64,000 nucleotides of DNA, from positions 806,001 to 870,000 of the forward strand of contig NZ_JAAVLW010000002.1 in the NCBI RefSeq assembly GCF_013114835.1, read 5' to 3'. Position 1 is the first letter of the stretch. Each line of letters starts with the position of its first letter. This DNA is from Bradyrhizobium archetypum (GTDB lineage: Bacteria; Pseudomonadota; Alphaproteobacteria; Rhizobiales; Xanthobacteraceae). Of the stretch, positions 52,458 to 61,942 are shown piece by piece. The notes under the pieces are model-generated. The model was not told the DNA's origin and did not search any database. It saw nothing but the letters and a program-made list of their open reading frames with translations. The translations under genes and the position numbers were made by a program.

Positions 52458-53633
52458 ATGATCGTTCGGCAGTTCATCAGTTGGATTCGTACCGCTTCGG
52501 CAGGCGAGCGGGCAGAGGCGACCCGGGCGTTGGCGCGGGCCTGGTTGATTTCAGATCTATCGGAAGACGATCGCATCGCCGCCGAAGGCGCGCTGCTGAT
52601 GCTGCTCGACGATCCATCGCCGCTGGTTCGCCAGGCGATGTCGGAAGTCTTCGCGCACAGTTCGGACGCGCCGGCCGCGATCGTGCAGGCGCTCGCGCTC
52701 GACCAGCCCACGATCGCGCTTCCCGTGCTCGAACATTCGCCGCTTCTGATCGATGCCGACCTCGTCGACATCGTCGCGACCGGCAATAGCGACATGCAAT
52801 GCGCCATCGCGCGCCGCATCAATCTGCCGCCCTCGGTCTCCGCCGCGATCGCCGAAGTTGGTTCAGCCGCCGCAGCGCTTGAACTGATCGAAAACGCCTA
52901 CGCCGAGCTGGCGCCATTCTCCTGGGACCGCATCGTCGAACGTCACGGCCATCTCGCCGCGATCAGGGAAGCGATGCTGGTACTCGAAGGCCTGCCGGCC
53001 GCCACCCGTGCGGCCTTGGTCGCCAAGCTCTCCGAGACGCTGGCGCAATTCGTCGTCGCCCGCAACTGGCTCAGCGCCGACCGGGCAGGGCGGCTGGCGA
53101 GCGAAGCGCGCGAGCGCTCGACCATCAACATCGCGGCGCGCACGCGCGGCGACGACATGAAAGGCCTGGTTCGGCACCTGCGCGCCACCGGGCAATTGAC
53201 CGCAGGCCTGATCCTGCGCGCGCTGTTGTCGGGCAATCTCGAATTGTTCGATGCCGCGCTTGCCGAACTGGCCGACCTGCCGCTGGCGCGGGTGACGGCG
53301 CTCCTGCACGAGCGCGGCGGCGGCAGCCTGCAGGCGCTTCTGATCCGCGCGGGCCTTCCGGAATCCACCTTCGCGGCGTTTCGTGTGGCGCTCGAGGCCT
53401 GTCGCGAAACCGGCTACGTCGATACGCTGGGTGGAGCCGCGCGGCTGCGCCGCCGCATGGTCGAGCGCGTGCTGACCCATTGCGCGACCGACCACGAGGC
53501 CGCCGAGCCGTTACTCATCCTGCTTCGGCGCTTCGCAACCGAATCCGCGCGCGAGGAAGCCCGCGCATTCTGCGAGGAACTGGTCGCCGACGAAGCCTTC
53601 GTGCCTGCCGTGCGCGATCTGATCGCAGCGTAA
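52458..53633 (+). CDS. DUF2336 family protein
   Basis: 391 aa of helical HEAT-like repeats, e.g. ATRALARAWLISDLSEDDRIAAEGALLMLLDDPSPLVRQAMSEVF, typical of DUF2336. Cytoplasmic. Role unknown; in this genus the family is often placed beside regulatory genes. No operon partner immediately downstream. Confidence 0.9.
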   Translation: MIVRQFISWIRTASAGERAEATRALARAWLISDLSEDDRIAAEGALLMLLDDPSPLVRQAMSEVFAHSSDAPAAIVQALALDQPTIALPVLEHSPLLIDADLVDIVATGNSDMQCAIARRINLPPSVSAAIAEVGSAAAALELIENAYAELAPFSWDRIVERHGHLAAIREAMLVLEGLPAATRAALVAKLSETLAQFVVARNWLSADRAGRLASEARERSTINIAARTRGDDMKGLVRHLRATGQLTAGLILRALLSGNLELFDAALAELADLPLARVTALLHERGGGSLQALLIRAGLPESTFAAFRVALEACRETGYVDTLGGAARLRRRMVERVLTHCATDHEAAEPLLILLRRFATESAREEARAFCEELVADEAFVPAVRDLIAA

Positions 53634-53644
53634 AGTTCGAGATT

Positions 53645-53765
53645 TTGTAGCGTGTGCAAAAGCGAAGCGTGCCCACCATCCTTCCGCATATGGTGCGCGA
53701 GCGTTGGTGGGCACGGCGCTGTCGCGCATTTTGCCCACCCGACGAGCTCCTCGCAATGACGGTGA
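53645..53765. repeat. Dispersed GTGCCCACC/GGTGGGCAC repeat
   Basis: Contains CGTGCCCACC and TTGGTGGGCACG, then TTTGCCCACCCGAC and CTCCTCGCAATGAC, mixing pieces of two repeat families (22438-22538 and the CATTGCGAG set). Confidence 0.6.
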
Positions 53766-53767
53766 GA

Positions 53768-54346
53768 CTACTCCGCCGGCACGATGCTCGGCGCCAGGAT
53801 CGCTTCGAGGTGCTCGGGGCGGTCGCGGTTTACCTTGAGCAGGAATTCGTCGGTGACGCCGCGCAGCTGTTTGCTCAGTTTGCTCGCCATCACGGCAGTA
53901 TCGAGCTTGGTGCGTTCGCGCGCGATCGCCTGGATGGCGTTGATGTGGTGGGTGATCAGGTCAACCGGAACCTGGTCGAGGTCGGGCGCATGCTCGATGA
54001 TGCGGCACAGGCTTTCGGCGGCGGCGCCTGCGGACGGAAAGCCGAACGTCGCGGCATCGCCCTTGATGTCGTGGGCAGCCCGAAACAGCTCTTCGCGGTT
54101 GTCGGTGGTAAATCCGTCGCGGAGCACGGCCGCATGTGCGGCCGAGAGCCGGTCCGCCTCGATCGTCATCCAGTTCTTGAATTCGCCGGATAATTCTGCA
54201 AGCGCCTTTTCTGCGCGTCCGACGGGATCGTCGAGGTCGGATTCGGGAACGCGCAGCAGCACCTTGCGCAGCGGATTGGGCTGCGTGATCACGTGATGAT
54301 CGGCAAACGACTTGACCTGCAGCGTCGCGGGCTTCTCTTTCGCCAT
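53768..54346 (-). CDS. Hpt domain phosphotransfer protein
   Basis: 192 aa. Histidine phosphotransfer domain: RAAHDIKGDAATFGFPSAGAAA with His92 as the phospho-acceptor. Passes phosphate between a kinase and a receiver protein. 20 bases downstream of the receiver gene, so the two likely form a small phosphorelay. Confidence 0.9.
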   Translation of the reverse strand: MAKEKPATLQVKSFADHHVITQPNPLRKVLLRVPESDLDDPVGRAEKALAELSGEFKNWMTIEADRLSAAHAAVLRDGFTTDNREELFRAAHDIKGDAATFGFPSAGAAAESLCRIIEHAPDLDQVPVDLITHHINAIQAIARERTKLDTAVMASKLSKQLRGVTDEFLLKVNRDRPEHLEAILAPSIVPAE

Positions 54347-54366
54347 GATGATATCTCCGGATGCGC

Positions 54367-54912
54367 TCAGATGCCCGACCGCGCCTTGTCGAGCAGCGAC
54401 GGCTGCTGCAGCACTTCCATCTCGCCGCCGACGCGGCGTTCGGGGCCGATATAGGCATTGTTGGTGTTGCGCCGGCGGTCCGGACCGAAATAGGTCTTGG
54501 TCTTGATGAAAGGGCGGGGATTGGCGACGACGTTGAGGATCCGCTGGTAAAGCCCCTTGGCCGAGATCGGCTTGGCCAGGAACTCGGTGACGCCGGCGTC
54601 GCGCGCAACCGTCACGCGCCGCTTCTCCGAATGCCCGGTCAGCATGATGATTGGCGCGTAGGGGTTGCCCTTGGATTCCGGCTGGCGGATCATCTGAGCG
54701 AGCTCGAGGCCGTCGAAGATCGGCATCGCCCAGTCGGTGATGACGATGTCGGGCACGTAATGGCTGTACATTTCAAGCGCGGTGGCGCCGTCTTCGGCCT
54801 CATAGACCTCGCGCGCGCCGAACGAATGCAGCAGCGTCCGCAGGATACGGCGCATATGCGGATTGTCGTCGCAAATCAGAAATCGCAGCTTGTTGAAGTC
54901 GATGCGATACAT
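54367..54912 (-). CDS. CheY-like response regulator, with GPDRR tail
   Basis: 181 aa. Receiver domain, residues 8-128: Asp15/Asp16, phosphorylated Asp60 in VITDWAMP, Thr92 and Lys114 (FLAKPIS). The tail (129-181) has FIKTKTYFGPDRRR and YIGPERR, repeated GPxRR motifs typical of alphaproteobacterial receivers. No DNA-binding domain. Probably partner of the adjacent Hpt protein. Start ATG 54912. Confidence 0.9.
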   Translation of the reverse strand: MYRIDFNKLRFLICDDNPHMRRILRTLLHSFGAREVYEAEDGATALEMYSHYVPDIVITDWAMPIFDGLELAQMIRQPESKGNPYAPIIMLTGHSEKRRVTVARDAGVTEFLAKPISAKGLYQRILNVVANPRPFIKTKTYFGPDRRRNTNNAYIGPERRVGGEMEVLQQPSLLDKARSGI

Positions 54913-55027
54913 GGTCCGGCCCGGCCAAGCTAAACGGTATACTGCCGTTAACCATATCGCGGCGCCCGTTAAGGAATGGTTGCAAAACCGGCTCCTGAAC
55001 GCGTCGTCGCTTGCGAAAGCGACGGGG

Positions 55028-55807
55028 TCAGTACCCGAACTGCTCGCGCAGGATGCGTTCCTCGAGGCTGTGGCCAGGATCGAACAGCATCCGCATCGAG
55101 ATCGTCTTGTCGGACAGCACCTCGACGCGGCGGACGTCGCGCACGTCGTCATGGTCGGCGGCGGCCGCGACCGGACGCTTTTCGCCTTCGAGCACCTCGA
55201 TCACGACGAAGGCCGAGTTGGGCAGCAGGGCGCCGCGCCAGCGCCGCGGCCGGAACGCACTGATCGGCGTCAGCGCCAGCAGCGCGGCGTTGATCGGCAG
55301 GATCGGTCCCTGCGCCGAGAGGTTATAGGCGGTGGAGCCGGCCGGCGTCGCCACCAGGATGCCGTCGGCGATCAGTTCGGGCATGCGCTCGTGTTCGTCG
55401 ATCAGGATGCGCAAATGCGCGGCCTGGTTGGTCTGGCGGAACAGCGCGACCTCGTTGATGGCGTGATGCAGATGCACGGCGCCATGCACGTCGGTCGCGC
55501 GCATCAGGAGCGGATTGATCAGGGATTCTCGCGCGGCCGCCAACCGCGTATGGAGGTCGTGGGTGGTGAATTCGTTCATCAGGAAGCCGACGGTGCCACG
55601 ATGCATGCCGTAGATCGGCTTTCCCGTGCGCATGTGGGCGTGCAGCGTCTGCAGCATCAGGCCATCGCCGCCGAGCGCCACCACGACGTCGGCGTCGGCG
55701 GCGTCGTGATTGCCGTAAAGTTTGGTGAGCTGCGCCAGCGCGGTCTGTGCCTCGGCGACTGCGCTCGCGACAAAGGCGATCCGTTCGTATCGCTTGGGGG
55801 TGGCCAT
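55028..55807 (-). CDS. nadK: NAD kinase
   Basis: 259 aa. ATP-NAD kinase: [18 protein letters not shown] (GGDG motif), [15 protein letters not shown] and [19 protein letters not shown]. Makes NADP. Cytoplasmic, essential in most bacteria. Confidence 0.96.
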   Translation of the reverse strand: MATPKRYERIAFVASAVAEAQTALAQLTKLYGNHDAADADVVVALGGDGLMLQTLHAHMRTGKPIYGMHRGTVGFLMNEFTTHDLHTRLAAARESLINPLLMRATDVHGAVHLHHAINEVALFRQTNQAAHLRILIDEHERMPELIADGILVATPAGSTAYNLSAQGPILPINAALLALTPISAFRPRRWRGALLPNSAFVVIEVLEGEKRPVAAAADHDDVRDVRRVEVLSDKTISMRMLFDPGHSLEERILREQFGY

Positions 55808-55931
55808 CGGACGACGAACTCATGAGTGGCGCCGGATTGCGCCGCGCTCGTCTATACACCTTGGGCAGGCTTGTCGAGATGGTTGGGCCGCTGTTTCGCG
55901 CCGGTAACCTAAACCGGTCGTCATCGGGGCG

Positions 55932-58091
55932 TCATTTTTCCTGCAATGTCCGGATCGGGTCCCATTCCGCGCCGGGCGGGTTTTGGGACAATTCCCGGGC
56001 CCGCGCGGCAAACAGCGACGCCGGCCGGTCGATCTCGGCCGAGCGGCCGAAACTCTGCGCGGCGCGCTCGAATTCGCGGGCCCGCCAGTGCGCCAAACCC
56101 TCGGCGTAGTTCGCGATCAATGTCGCTTGCGAGGAGGTCAGACCGGCCGAGAGCGCCAGCAATTGGTAGATCTTCAGTGCCCCGGTGCGTCCCTTGACCC
56201 TGATGGCGTCAAGCTCGCGCCAGGCAAAGGCCTCGCCGGCCAGCGCCACCGTTGTCTCGGACGCGATGACGGTGGTGCCGTAAAACTTGTTGGCGCCCTC
56301 CAGCCGTGACGCCAGGTTCACCGCGTCGCTCATCACGGAGTAGTTGAAGCGCCGCTGCGATCCGAAATTGCCGACCAGCGCTTCGCCGGAATTGATGCCG
56401 ATCCGCTGCGCCAGCTTGTACTCCTGGAACATGGGCGAAGAAGCGTTGAGTTCGGCCAGTTGCGTGCAGCAATCCAGCGCGGCGTGCGCCGCATTGGCGG
56501 CATGATCGGGATCGTCGGCCGGTGCGCCGAACACCGCGACGATGGAATCCCCGATATATTTGTCGACATATCCGCCATGGCGCTCGATCACGTCCGTCAT
56601 CGCCGAAAGGTATTCGTTCATCAGCTCCATCAGGCCGTCCGGCGACATCTTTTCCGCGATCAGCGAAAATCCTTCGATGTCGGAGAAGAACACCGTCACG
56701 TTGCGGGTTTCGCCGCCGAGCTCAGGCAATTTGCTCGACGACAGCATGCGGTTGATGACGTGCGGGGCGAGATAGAGCGCAAAGCTCTTCTGCAGCAGGC
56801 GGCGGTCCTTGTCGGCGACGACGAAGCGGAAGCCGATCGTGGCGGCAAGGGCGATCAGGCTGGCCAGCAACGGCTCGACGATCGGAAGTGCCAGCGCGTG
56901 GTTGAAGGCTATGGTCGCGCCGGCTACGCCAAGCACGGTCATGGCCGTCCAGGCAGCGAATGCGATAACGGGCCGGAACAGCCAGGCGGCGGCCGCGGCG
57001 AGCGCCGCAATGAAGGCCGCGATCAGCAAGCGGGAAAGCGGTCCGGGTTCGACCACGCCATTGCGCGCGATCAGGTTGTTGACGGCGGTGGCATGGATAT
57101 AGACGCCCGCGATCGTGCTTTTCTTGAAGCCCGCGGTAACCGGCGTACTCTCAGCCGTGCAGCGCGGGGCACGCGCGCCTTCGATGCCGGTCGCAAAACG
57201 CTTGGACGTTTGCTGGCGATCCTCGATATCGAGCACGCTGCCGAAGATGACGACTTTGCCGGCAAACCAGCGCCGGAAATAGTCCTCGTCGTTCTTGACC
57301 GCACAGGCGCGCAAATCGGCAAACGAGAAGGTCGGAATGTCGTCGGCACCGCCCTCGAAATTCAGCGTCATCGTGTTCGGCACGCGGCCGGGAACCCGAT
57401 AGCCGGCAAGCGTCAGCCTGCCGCGCTCGTCGAATTCGGGTGCGGCGCCGAGCGCCCGCGAGGCAAGCTCGACCGCCATCGATGGCACCCTCGTCCCATT
57501 GACCGTGAAGCTCAGCGGCAGGCGCCGCAGGATATCGTCACTATCGATATGGACGTTGAGCGGGCGGATGTTCAGTTGCTGGCGGACCGCGACGCGCTGT
57601 CCCGGCGACGGCCGGACCGGCTGGTTGCCGCCCAGGATTTCGCCGAGCACCACCTTCCGGTTCGCCGCAGCCCCAGCAAGTGCGCGAAGAAAGTCGCGGT
57701 CAAATCCGCGAACTTTCTCTCCCAGCATGCCGTCGCCGAATGGAATCTCCGACTGCTCGATCGACGCCGGGATCACGATGTCGAAGCCGGCTACCTTGGC
57801 GCCGCCTTCCAGCGTCGCCGACAGCACGCGGCCGATCTCCCCGGTCCAGGTCAGCATCGGCGCGCCCCTGAACGGTGGAGTGCGCAGGCTCTCCTCGTCC
57901 ATCGCGACGACGACCGCCGGCGAAGCGGCGGGATCCTGCCTTCGGCCGAACACCTCCCAGCGCAAGGCGGTGAGAATATCGAGGGACAGTCCGCGGATCG
58001 GCCGGGCGGCGGGAGACACCGAGGCTGCAGCGCACACCAGCGCGATGGCGGCGATTGCGATCCTATCGCGCGTGCTGCGCCTTATTCTCAA
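55932..58091 (-). CDS. CHASE2-domain adenylate/guanylate cyclase
   Basis: 719 aa from TTG 58091. N-terminal helix, then the extracellular CHASE2 sensor (LRWEVFGRRQDPAASPAVVVAMDEES ... residues ~35-330), three membrane helices (~350-430) and a class III cyclase domain (VTVFFSDIEGFSLIAEKM near 470; GDSIVAVFGAP; GINSGEALVGNFG). Synthesises cAMP. The RBS for the TTG is weak. Overlaps nothing; follows the FecR-like gene by about 20 bases. Confidence 0.9.
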   Translation of the reverse strand: MRIRRSTRDRIAIAAIALVCAAASVSPAARPIRGLSLDILTALRWEVFGRRQDPAASPAVVVAMDEESLRTPPFRGAPMLTWTGEIGRVLSATLEGGAKVAGFDIVIPASIEQSEIPFGDGMLGEKVRGFDRDFLRALAGAAANRKVVLGEILGGNQPVRPSPGQRVAVRQQLNIRPLNVHIDSDDILRRLPLSFTVNGTRVPSMAVELASRALGAAPEFDERGRLTLAGYRVPGRVPNTMTLNFEGGADDIPTFSFADLRACAVKNDEDYFRRWFAGKVVIFGSVLDIEDRQQTSKRFATGIEGARAPRCTAESTPVTAGFKKSTIAGVYIHATAVNNLIARNGVVEPGPLSRLLIAAFIAALAAAAAWLFRPVIAFAAWTAMTVLGVAGATIAFNHALALPIVEPLLASLIALAATIGFRFVVADKDRRLLQKSFALYLAPHVINRMLSSSKLPELGGETRNVTVFFSDIEGFSLIAEKMSPDGLMELMNEYLSAMTDVIERHGGYVDKYIGDSIVAVFGAPADDPDHAANAAHAALDCCTQLAELNASSPMFQEYKLAQRIGINSGEALVGNFGSQRRFNYSVMSDAVNLASRLEGANKFYGTTVIASETTVALAGEAFAWRELDAIRVKGRTGALKIYQLLALSAGLTSSQATLIANYAEGLAHWRAREFERAAQSFGRSAEIDRPASLFAARARELSQNPPGAEWDPIRTLQEK

Positions 58092-58110
58092 GCGGGATGG
58101 CCCGGCACGC

Positions 58111-58779
58111 CTATTCCAGCCGTAGCAACCGGCCGACGATCGGTGTCGCGCCGGGTTGTGCCTGCTCGTCGACCCGGAATACGATTTGCGATGACTTGAA
58201 GCTGGCGGCGTAGAGGCCGCCGGGAGCCAGCGCAACGTTCTCGGCGGCGAAATCGAAGAACCGCCCCTTGAGCTGGGTGCCGCCCAGGTCGATCTGCTGA
58301 CGCTCGCCCGCCACGTCCAGGCGTCGAATGATCAGCTTGCCGCGTCCCTTGGCCTCCACCAGCGGTGAGGCGCCGTAAAGGATCAGCTGCGGCTTCGGCA
58401 GGGAAGCGGCCTTGTTGTCGACGCTGCGCAACACGGTGGCGGCGACGCCGCTGGTCTCCCGTGTGGTCACGTTGGTTTGGTTGGAATCGCAATTGGTCTT
58501 CTCGGCCTTGACCTCGGCGAGGTGGACGGCGCTCTCCTCGGTGCCGACGACGACTGTCCCGGTCCCGCTGATGGTCTCGCGCCGGCATGACTTCAGGTAG
58601 CTGAGAACGATGGAGCCGCCATCGCCGATCTTGATGACCGCTTTGGGAGTCACGTAGTCCATGAATTCGGCGCCGGTGACCTTGCCCTGAACGTCTTCGA
58701 CCACGGCGGCCGGCGAATCTGCGGCCACCGGAGAAGCCAGCGCCAGCAGGCCGAGACAGACAGCAATCGAACGTTTCAT
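58111..58779 (-). CDS. FecR-like periplasmic protein
   Basis: 222 aa. Signal peptide (MKRSIAVCLGLLALASPVAA), then a FecR-type beta domain: VVEDVQGKVTGAEFM and VIKIGDGGSIVLSYLKSCRRE. Upstream of and probably co-transcribed with the CHASE2 cyclase, whose sensor domain also faces the periplasm; a signalling partnership is possible. Such pairs are frequent in Bradyrhizobium. Confidence 0.8.
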   Translation of the reverse strand: MKRSIAVCLGLLALASPVAADSPAAVVEDVQGKVTGAEFMDYVTPKAVIKIGDGGSIVLSYLKSCRRETISGTGTVVVGTEESAVHLAEVKAEKTNCDSNQTNVTTRETSGVAATVLRSVDNKAASLPKPQLILYGASPLVEAKGRGKLIIRRLDVAGERQQIDLGGTQLKGRFFDFAAENVALAPGGLYAASFKSSQIVFRVDEQAQPGATPIVGRLLRLE

Positions 58780-58809
58780 TCTAAGGACCCCATAAAAAGC
58801 GCAGGTTCG

Positions 58810-58953
58810 TTAGTCGCGCCAGCGCCCGAATGGTTTCATGGATGGATCAAAAATATGATTGGCCGGCGACCAGTGGAACCAACGGATATCACCTTTCTCA
58901 CGCGATACTGTCGGGATTGTGATTTCCGCAGATTTCTTGCCCTTGTGTACCAA
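58810..58953 (-). pseudogene. Possible coding remnant or small protein
   Basis: An open frame, TTG to stop, 47 residues, ends with WFHWSPANHIFDPSMKPFGRWRD, a coding-like composition with many aromatic residues, but there is no RBS and the frame continues upstream without a start. It may be a short gene or the remnant of a longer one. Confidence 0.3.
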
Positions 58954-59024
58954 CAGCGCGTTGTCGCAATGTTCCGGGCTGATTGGCAGGCCCTGACTGA
59001 TTGCGAGCGCCGGGAGTAGACGGC

Positions 59025-60611
59025 ATGGCTTTTGGCTTGATGGCAACGCGTACCATGCGCCTCGCTGCCGCGATTCTGATCCTGTGCTGCGCGACCGGCG
59101 CACGCGCCGAGGAGGTGGGTTCGCCGACCTCGCAGCAGCCCGCCGCCGCGACGCCATCGCCATCTCCCTCGGGCCAGCAGGGCGGAGCAGGGCGGGGCAG
59201 CGCCGCAACGCCGTCGCCGCCAGCCGAGCAACATCGCCTGCCGCCGGATTCCACCACCACGCAGACGCTGACGCTGCCCGGCCGCACGCTCAACTTCACC
59301 GCCACTGCAGGCTCGATCCGGTTGTTCGACGACAAGGGCGAGCCGCAGGCGGATATCGCCTATACCTCGTATCAGCTTGACGGCGCCGATCGCGTAAGCC
59401 GGCCGATAACGTTTCTGTTCAACGGCGGCCCCGGCGCCTCCTCGGCCTGGCTGCAACTGGGCGCCGCCGGGCCGTGGCGACTCCAGATCGGCGGCGATGG
59501 CGCGGTATCGTCAGCCACTCCCGATCTGTTGCCCAACGCTGAGACCTGGCTCGACTTCACGGATCTCGTCTTCATCGATCCCGTCGGCACCGGCTACAGC
59601 CGCTTCGTCGCGTCCGGCGAGGACGTGCGCAAGCGATTCCTTTCCGTCGATGGCGATGTCAATTCGATTGCGCTCGTGATCCGGCGCTGGCTGGAGAAAT
59701 ACGACCGTCTATCGTCGCCGAAATTCGTCACCGGCGAGAGCTATGGCGGCATTCGCGGGCCGAAGATCGTCCGCAATCTGCAGACGCAGCAGGGCGTTGG
59801 CGTGCGCGGGCTGATTCTGGTTTCACCCTTGCTTGATTTCCGTGATTTTTCCGGCTCTAGCCTGCTGCAATACAGTTACACGCTGCCGACCATGGCGGCG
59901 GTGGCGCGTGAGGTGAGGGAAGCCGGCAGGACACCGCTGACACGCGCCGATCTCGCCGATGTCGAACGCTACGCGCAGGGTGAATTTCTCACCGACCTCA
60001 TCAAGGGGCAGGCGGACACTCAAGCCGCCACGCGGCTCGCGGACAAAGTGGCGGCGCTGACCGGCATCGATCAGGCCGTGAGCCGCCGGCTCGCGGGTCG
60101 TTTCGAAATCGGCGAATTCCGCAGGGAATTCGACCGCCGCAACGGCAGGGTAACCGGGCGCTACGACGCCTCGGTCATGGGCTTCGATCCCTATCCTGAT
60201 TCGAATTCAGCGCATTTCGGCGATCCATCCGGCGATTCGCTGATGGCGCCATTGACCAGTGCCGCGGTCGAACTCACTACCCGCAAACTCAACTGGCGGC
60301 CGGATGGTTCGTACCAGCTACTGAGCGAGAGCGTGAACCGTTCGTGGGATTTTGGCCGCGGGCCGGCCGAATCGATTTCACAGCTACGCCAGATTCTCGC
60401 GCTCGACCCGAAGATGAAACTGCTGGTTGGTCACGGAATGTTCGATCTCGCGACGCCCTATTTCGCGTCCAAGGTCCTTCTCGACCAGTTGCCGGCCTAT
60501 GCCAGCCCCGATCGCGTCAAGCTCGTCGTCTATCCTGGCGGCCACATGTTCTACTCGCGCGAAAGTGCGCGGAAGGCGTTCCGGGCGGAAGTTGAGGCGG
60601 TGATGAAGTAG
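59025..60611 (+). CDS. S10-family serine carboxypeptidase-like protein
   Basis: 528 aa. Signal peptide (TMRLAAAILILCCATGARAE), Pro-rich linker, then an alpha/beta core: FLFNGGPGASSAW, nucleophile GESYGG, and His in VYPGGHMFY near the end. Exported; removes C-terminal amino acids. Start ATG 59025 with GGGAG. Terminator hairpin downstream. Confidence 0.93.
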   Translation: MAFGLMATRTMRLAAAILILCCATGARAEEVGSPTSQQPAAATPSPSPSGQQGGAGRGSAATPSPPAEQHRLPPDSTTTQTLTLPGRTLNFTATAGSIRLFDDKGEPQADIAYTSYQLDGADRVSRPITFLFNGGPGASSAWLQLGAAGPWRLQIGGDGAVSSATPDLLPNAETWLDFTDLVFIDPVGTGYSRFVASGEDVRKRFLSVDGDVNSIALVIRRWLEKYDRLSSPKFVTGESYGGIRGPKIVRNLQTQQGVGVRGLILVSPLLDFRDFSGSSLLQYSYTLPTMAAVAREVREAGRTPLTRADLADVERYAQGEFLTDLIKGQADTQAATRLADKVAALTGIDQAVSRRLAGRFEIGEFRREFDRRNGRVTGRYDASVMGFDPYPDSNSAHFGDPSGDSLMAPLTSAAVELTTRKLNWRPDGSYQLLSESVNRSWDFGRGPAESISQLRQILALDPKMKLLVGHGMFDLATPYFASKVLLDQLPAYASPDRVKLVVYPGGHMFYSRESARKAFRAEVEAVMK

Positions 60612-60622
60612 TCAAAAGAAAC

Positions 60623-60651
60623 CGGCGCGGTCGTGTGGCCGCGCCGTTGTC
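60623..60651 (+). terminator. Terminator after the S10 peptidase gene
   Basis: Stem CGGCGCGG/CCGCGCCG (60623-60630 with 60639-60646), 8-base loop, followed by TTGTCGTT. 11 bases after the stop. Confidence 0.6.
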
Positions 60652-60655
60652 GTTC

Positions 60656-60740
60656 GTCATTGCGAGCGAAGCGAAGCAATCCATGTCGCAACATAACAGA
60701 TGGATGGATTGCTTCGTCGCTTTCGCTCCTCGCAATGACG
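60656..60740. repeat. Dispersed palindrome, CATTGCGAG family, copy 4
   Basis: Arms CATTGCGAGCGAAGCGAAGC and CGTCGCTTTCGCTCCTCGCA. Between convergent S10 peptidase and TPR genes. Confidence 0.8.
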
Positions 60741-60756
60741 CGGAAAGTTTACGGCC

Positions 60757-61290
60757 TCAATAGACCAATCCCGTTCCCGGCGGCTTTTCGAGTGCCGCGG
60801 CGAGCGAGCGATATTCCTCGCTTGTCGTGCCCGCGAGCTGAGCGATCCGGTTCAGGTGATATTGCGCCTGATCGCGGTTGCCCTGTTCGACCTGCCACAG
60901 GCCGTAATACTGCCAGGTCTTGACGTGGTTCGGATCGGCCTTGAGCGCGCGCTCATACCAGATCTGCGAGACCTTGTAGTCGCCGAGCTTGCGATAGGAA
61001 TAGCCGATCAGGTTGGCGACGGCGGCCGAGTCGTCGCGCCCGAGCGCTTTGAGCTGCTCGATCGCCGACGCATATTCGTGGCGGTCGTAGATCGCGGCAT
61101 AGGCGGCACGATAGCCGTCGGCGAATGCGGTCTGCTCGCTGCCCGGGCGGGCTTCGCTGGATTTCTTCTTCTTCGGTGGCGGCGGCGGATCATTGTCGGG
61201 CGCTGCGTAGGCCACGCTAACGACAGGAGCTGCCGCAAGCGTGAGCGACAACATCACAAGAGTCAAAAGCCTGATCGCTAACTTATTCAT
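60757..61290 (-). CDS. TPR-repeat exported protein
   Basis: 177 aa. Signal peptide (LAIRLLTLVMLSLTLAAAPV), then two TPR units: AVANLIGYSYRKLGDYKVSQIWYERALKADP and TWQYYGLWQVEQGNRDQAQYHL. Probably a periplasmic protein-interaction module. Partner unknown. Confidence 0.88.
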   Translation of the reverse strand: MNKLAIRLLTLVMLSLTLAAAPVVSVAYAAPDNDPPPPPKKKKSSEARPGSEQTAFADGYRAAYAAIYDRHEYASAIEQLKALGRDDSAAVANLIGYSYRKLGDYKVSQIWYERALKADPNHVKTWQYYGLWQVEQGNRDQAQYHLNRIAQLAGTTSEEYRSLAAALEKPPGTGLVY

Positions 61291-61571
61291 GCATATCTCC
61301 TGATGGCCGGTTCGGCGATCCTATACCGAAGCCCGTTGAGTTGAACCCCCGGCGGCCGAGAACATTCCCCGCGCCGCTACCGCGATTCCGCCGATATTCG
61401 TCGACGGTTCGTCGCCAACCGACATGACGAAGATGTCATTCAGATGAACGGAATAGAAAAGTTCGATTCAGGACGGGTTCAGTGCGCCGCCGCTAGCGTC
61501 GTCTGCATGATCGGCGAGCCCGGCTTTCGACCGGAAAATGCCCGCGGGTCCCCATGGAAGAGGAGACAACC

Positions 61572-61886
61572 ATGCTCAAGACCGTTTCCGCAGCGCTCGT
61601 TGCCGTTTCCGTTCTCGCCGTACCTGCACTTGCCGGCACGCCGGGCAAGACCGCGCAGGCGCCGGTGAACAAGACCACGCAGGCTCCGGCCAACAAGGCC
61701 GCAGAGGCGCCCGCCATCAAGCAGGAGCAGGGCAAGACCAAGGCGCTGAATGCAAATGCAAAGATGGGCCGCCATCACAAGCACTACCGGCACCATCGCC
61801 AACACAAGCAGATGGGCATGCTGAAGACGAATGCGAAGCCGCACGTCGCGACCAAGCACGCGGCGCCCGCCGCAAAACGTAGCTGA
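61572..61886 (+). CDS. Exported His/Lys-rich small protein
   Basis: 104 aa. Signal peptide (MLKTVSAALVAVSVLAVPAL, cleavage near LAG), then a repetitive TPG/KTTQAPANKA region and the His cluster GRHHKHYRHHRQHKQ, a possible metal-binding segment. Start ATG 61572, RBS GAGGAG. Confidence 0.75.
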   Translation: MLKTVSAALVAVSVLAVPALAGTPGKTAQAPVNKTTQAPANKAAEAPAIKQEQGKTKALNANAKMGRHHKHYRHHRQHKQMGMLKTNAKPHVATKHAAPAAKRS

Positions 61887-61942
61887 ATCTAATTCGCCGG
61901 CGCGCGTTTCGCCCCCCATTGCCCCGCGCCTGCGAATGTCAG

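Noticed and set aside
56460..58199. 579-codon plus-strand frame
   Set aside because: Antisense to the CHASE2 cyclase, which is confirmed by motifs.
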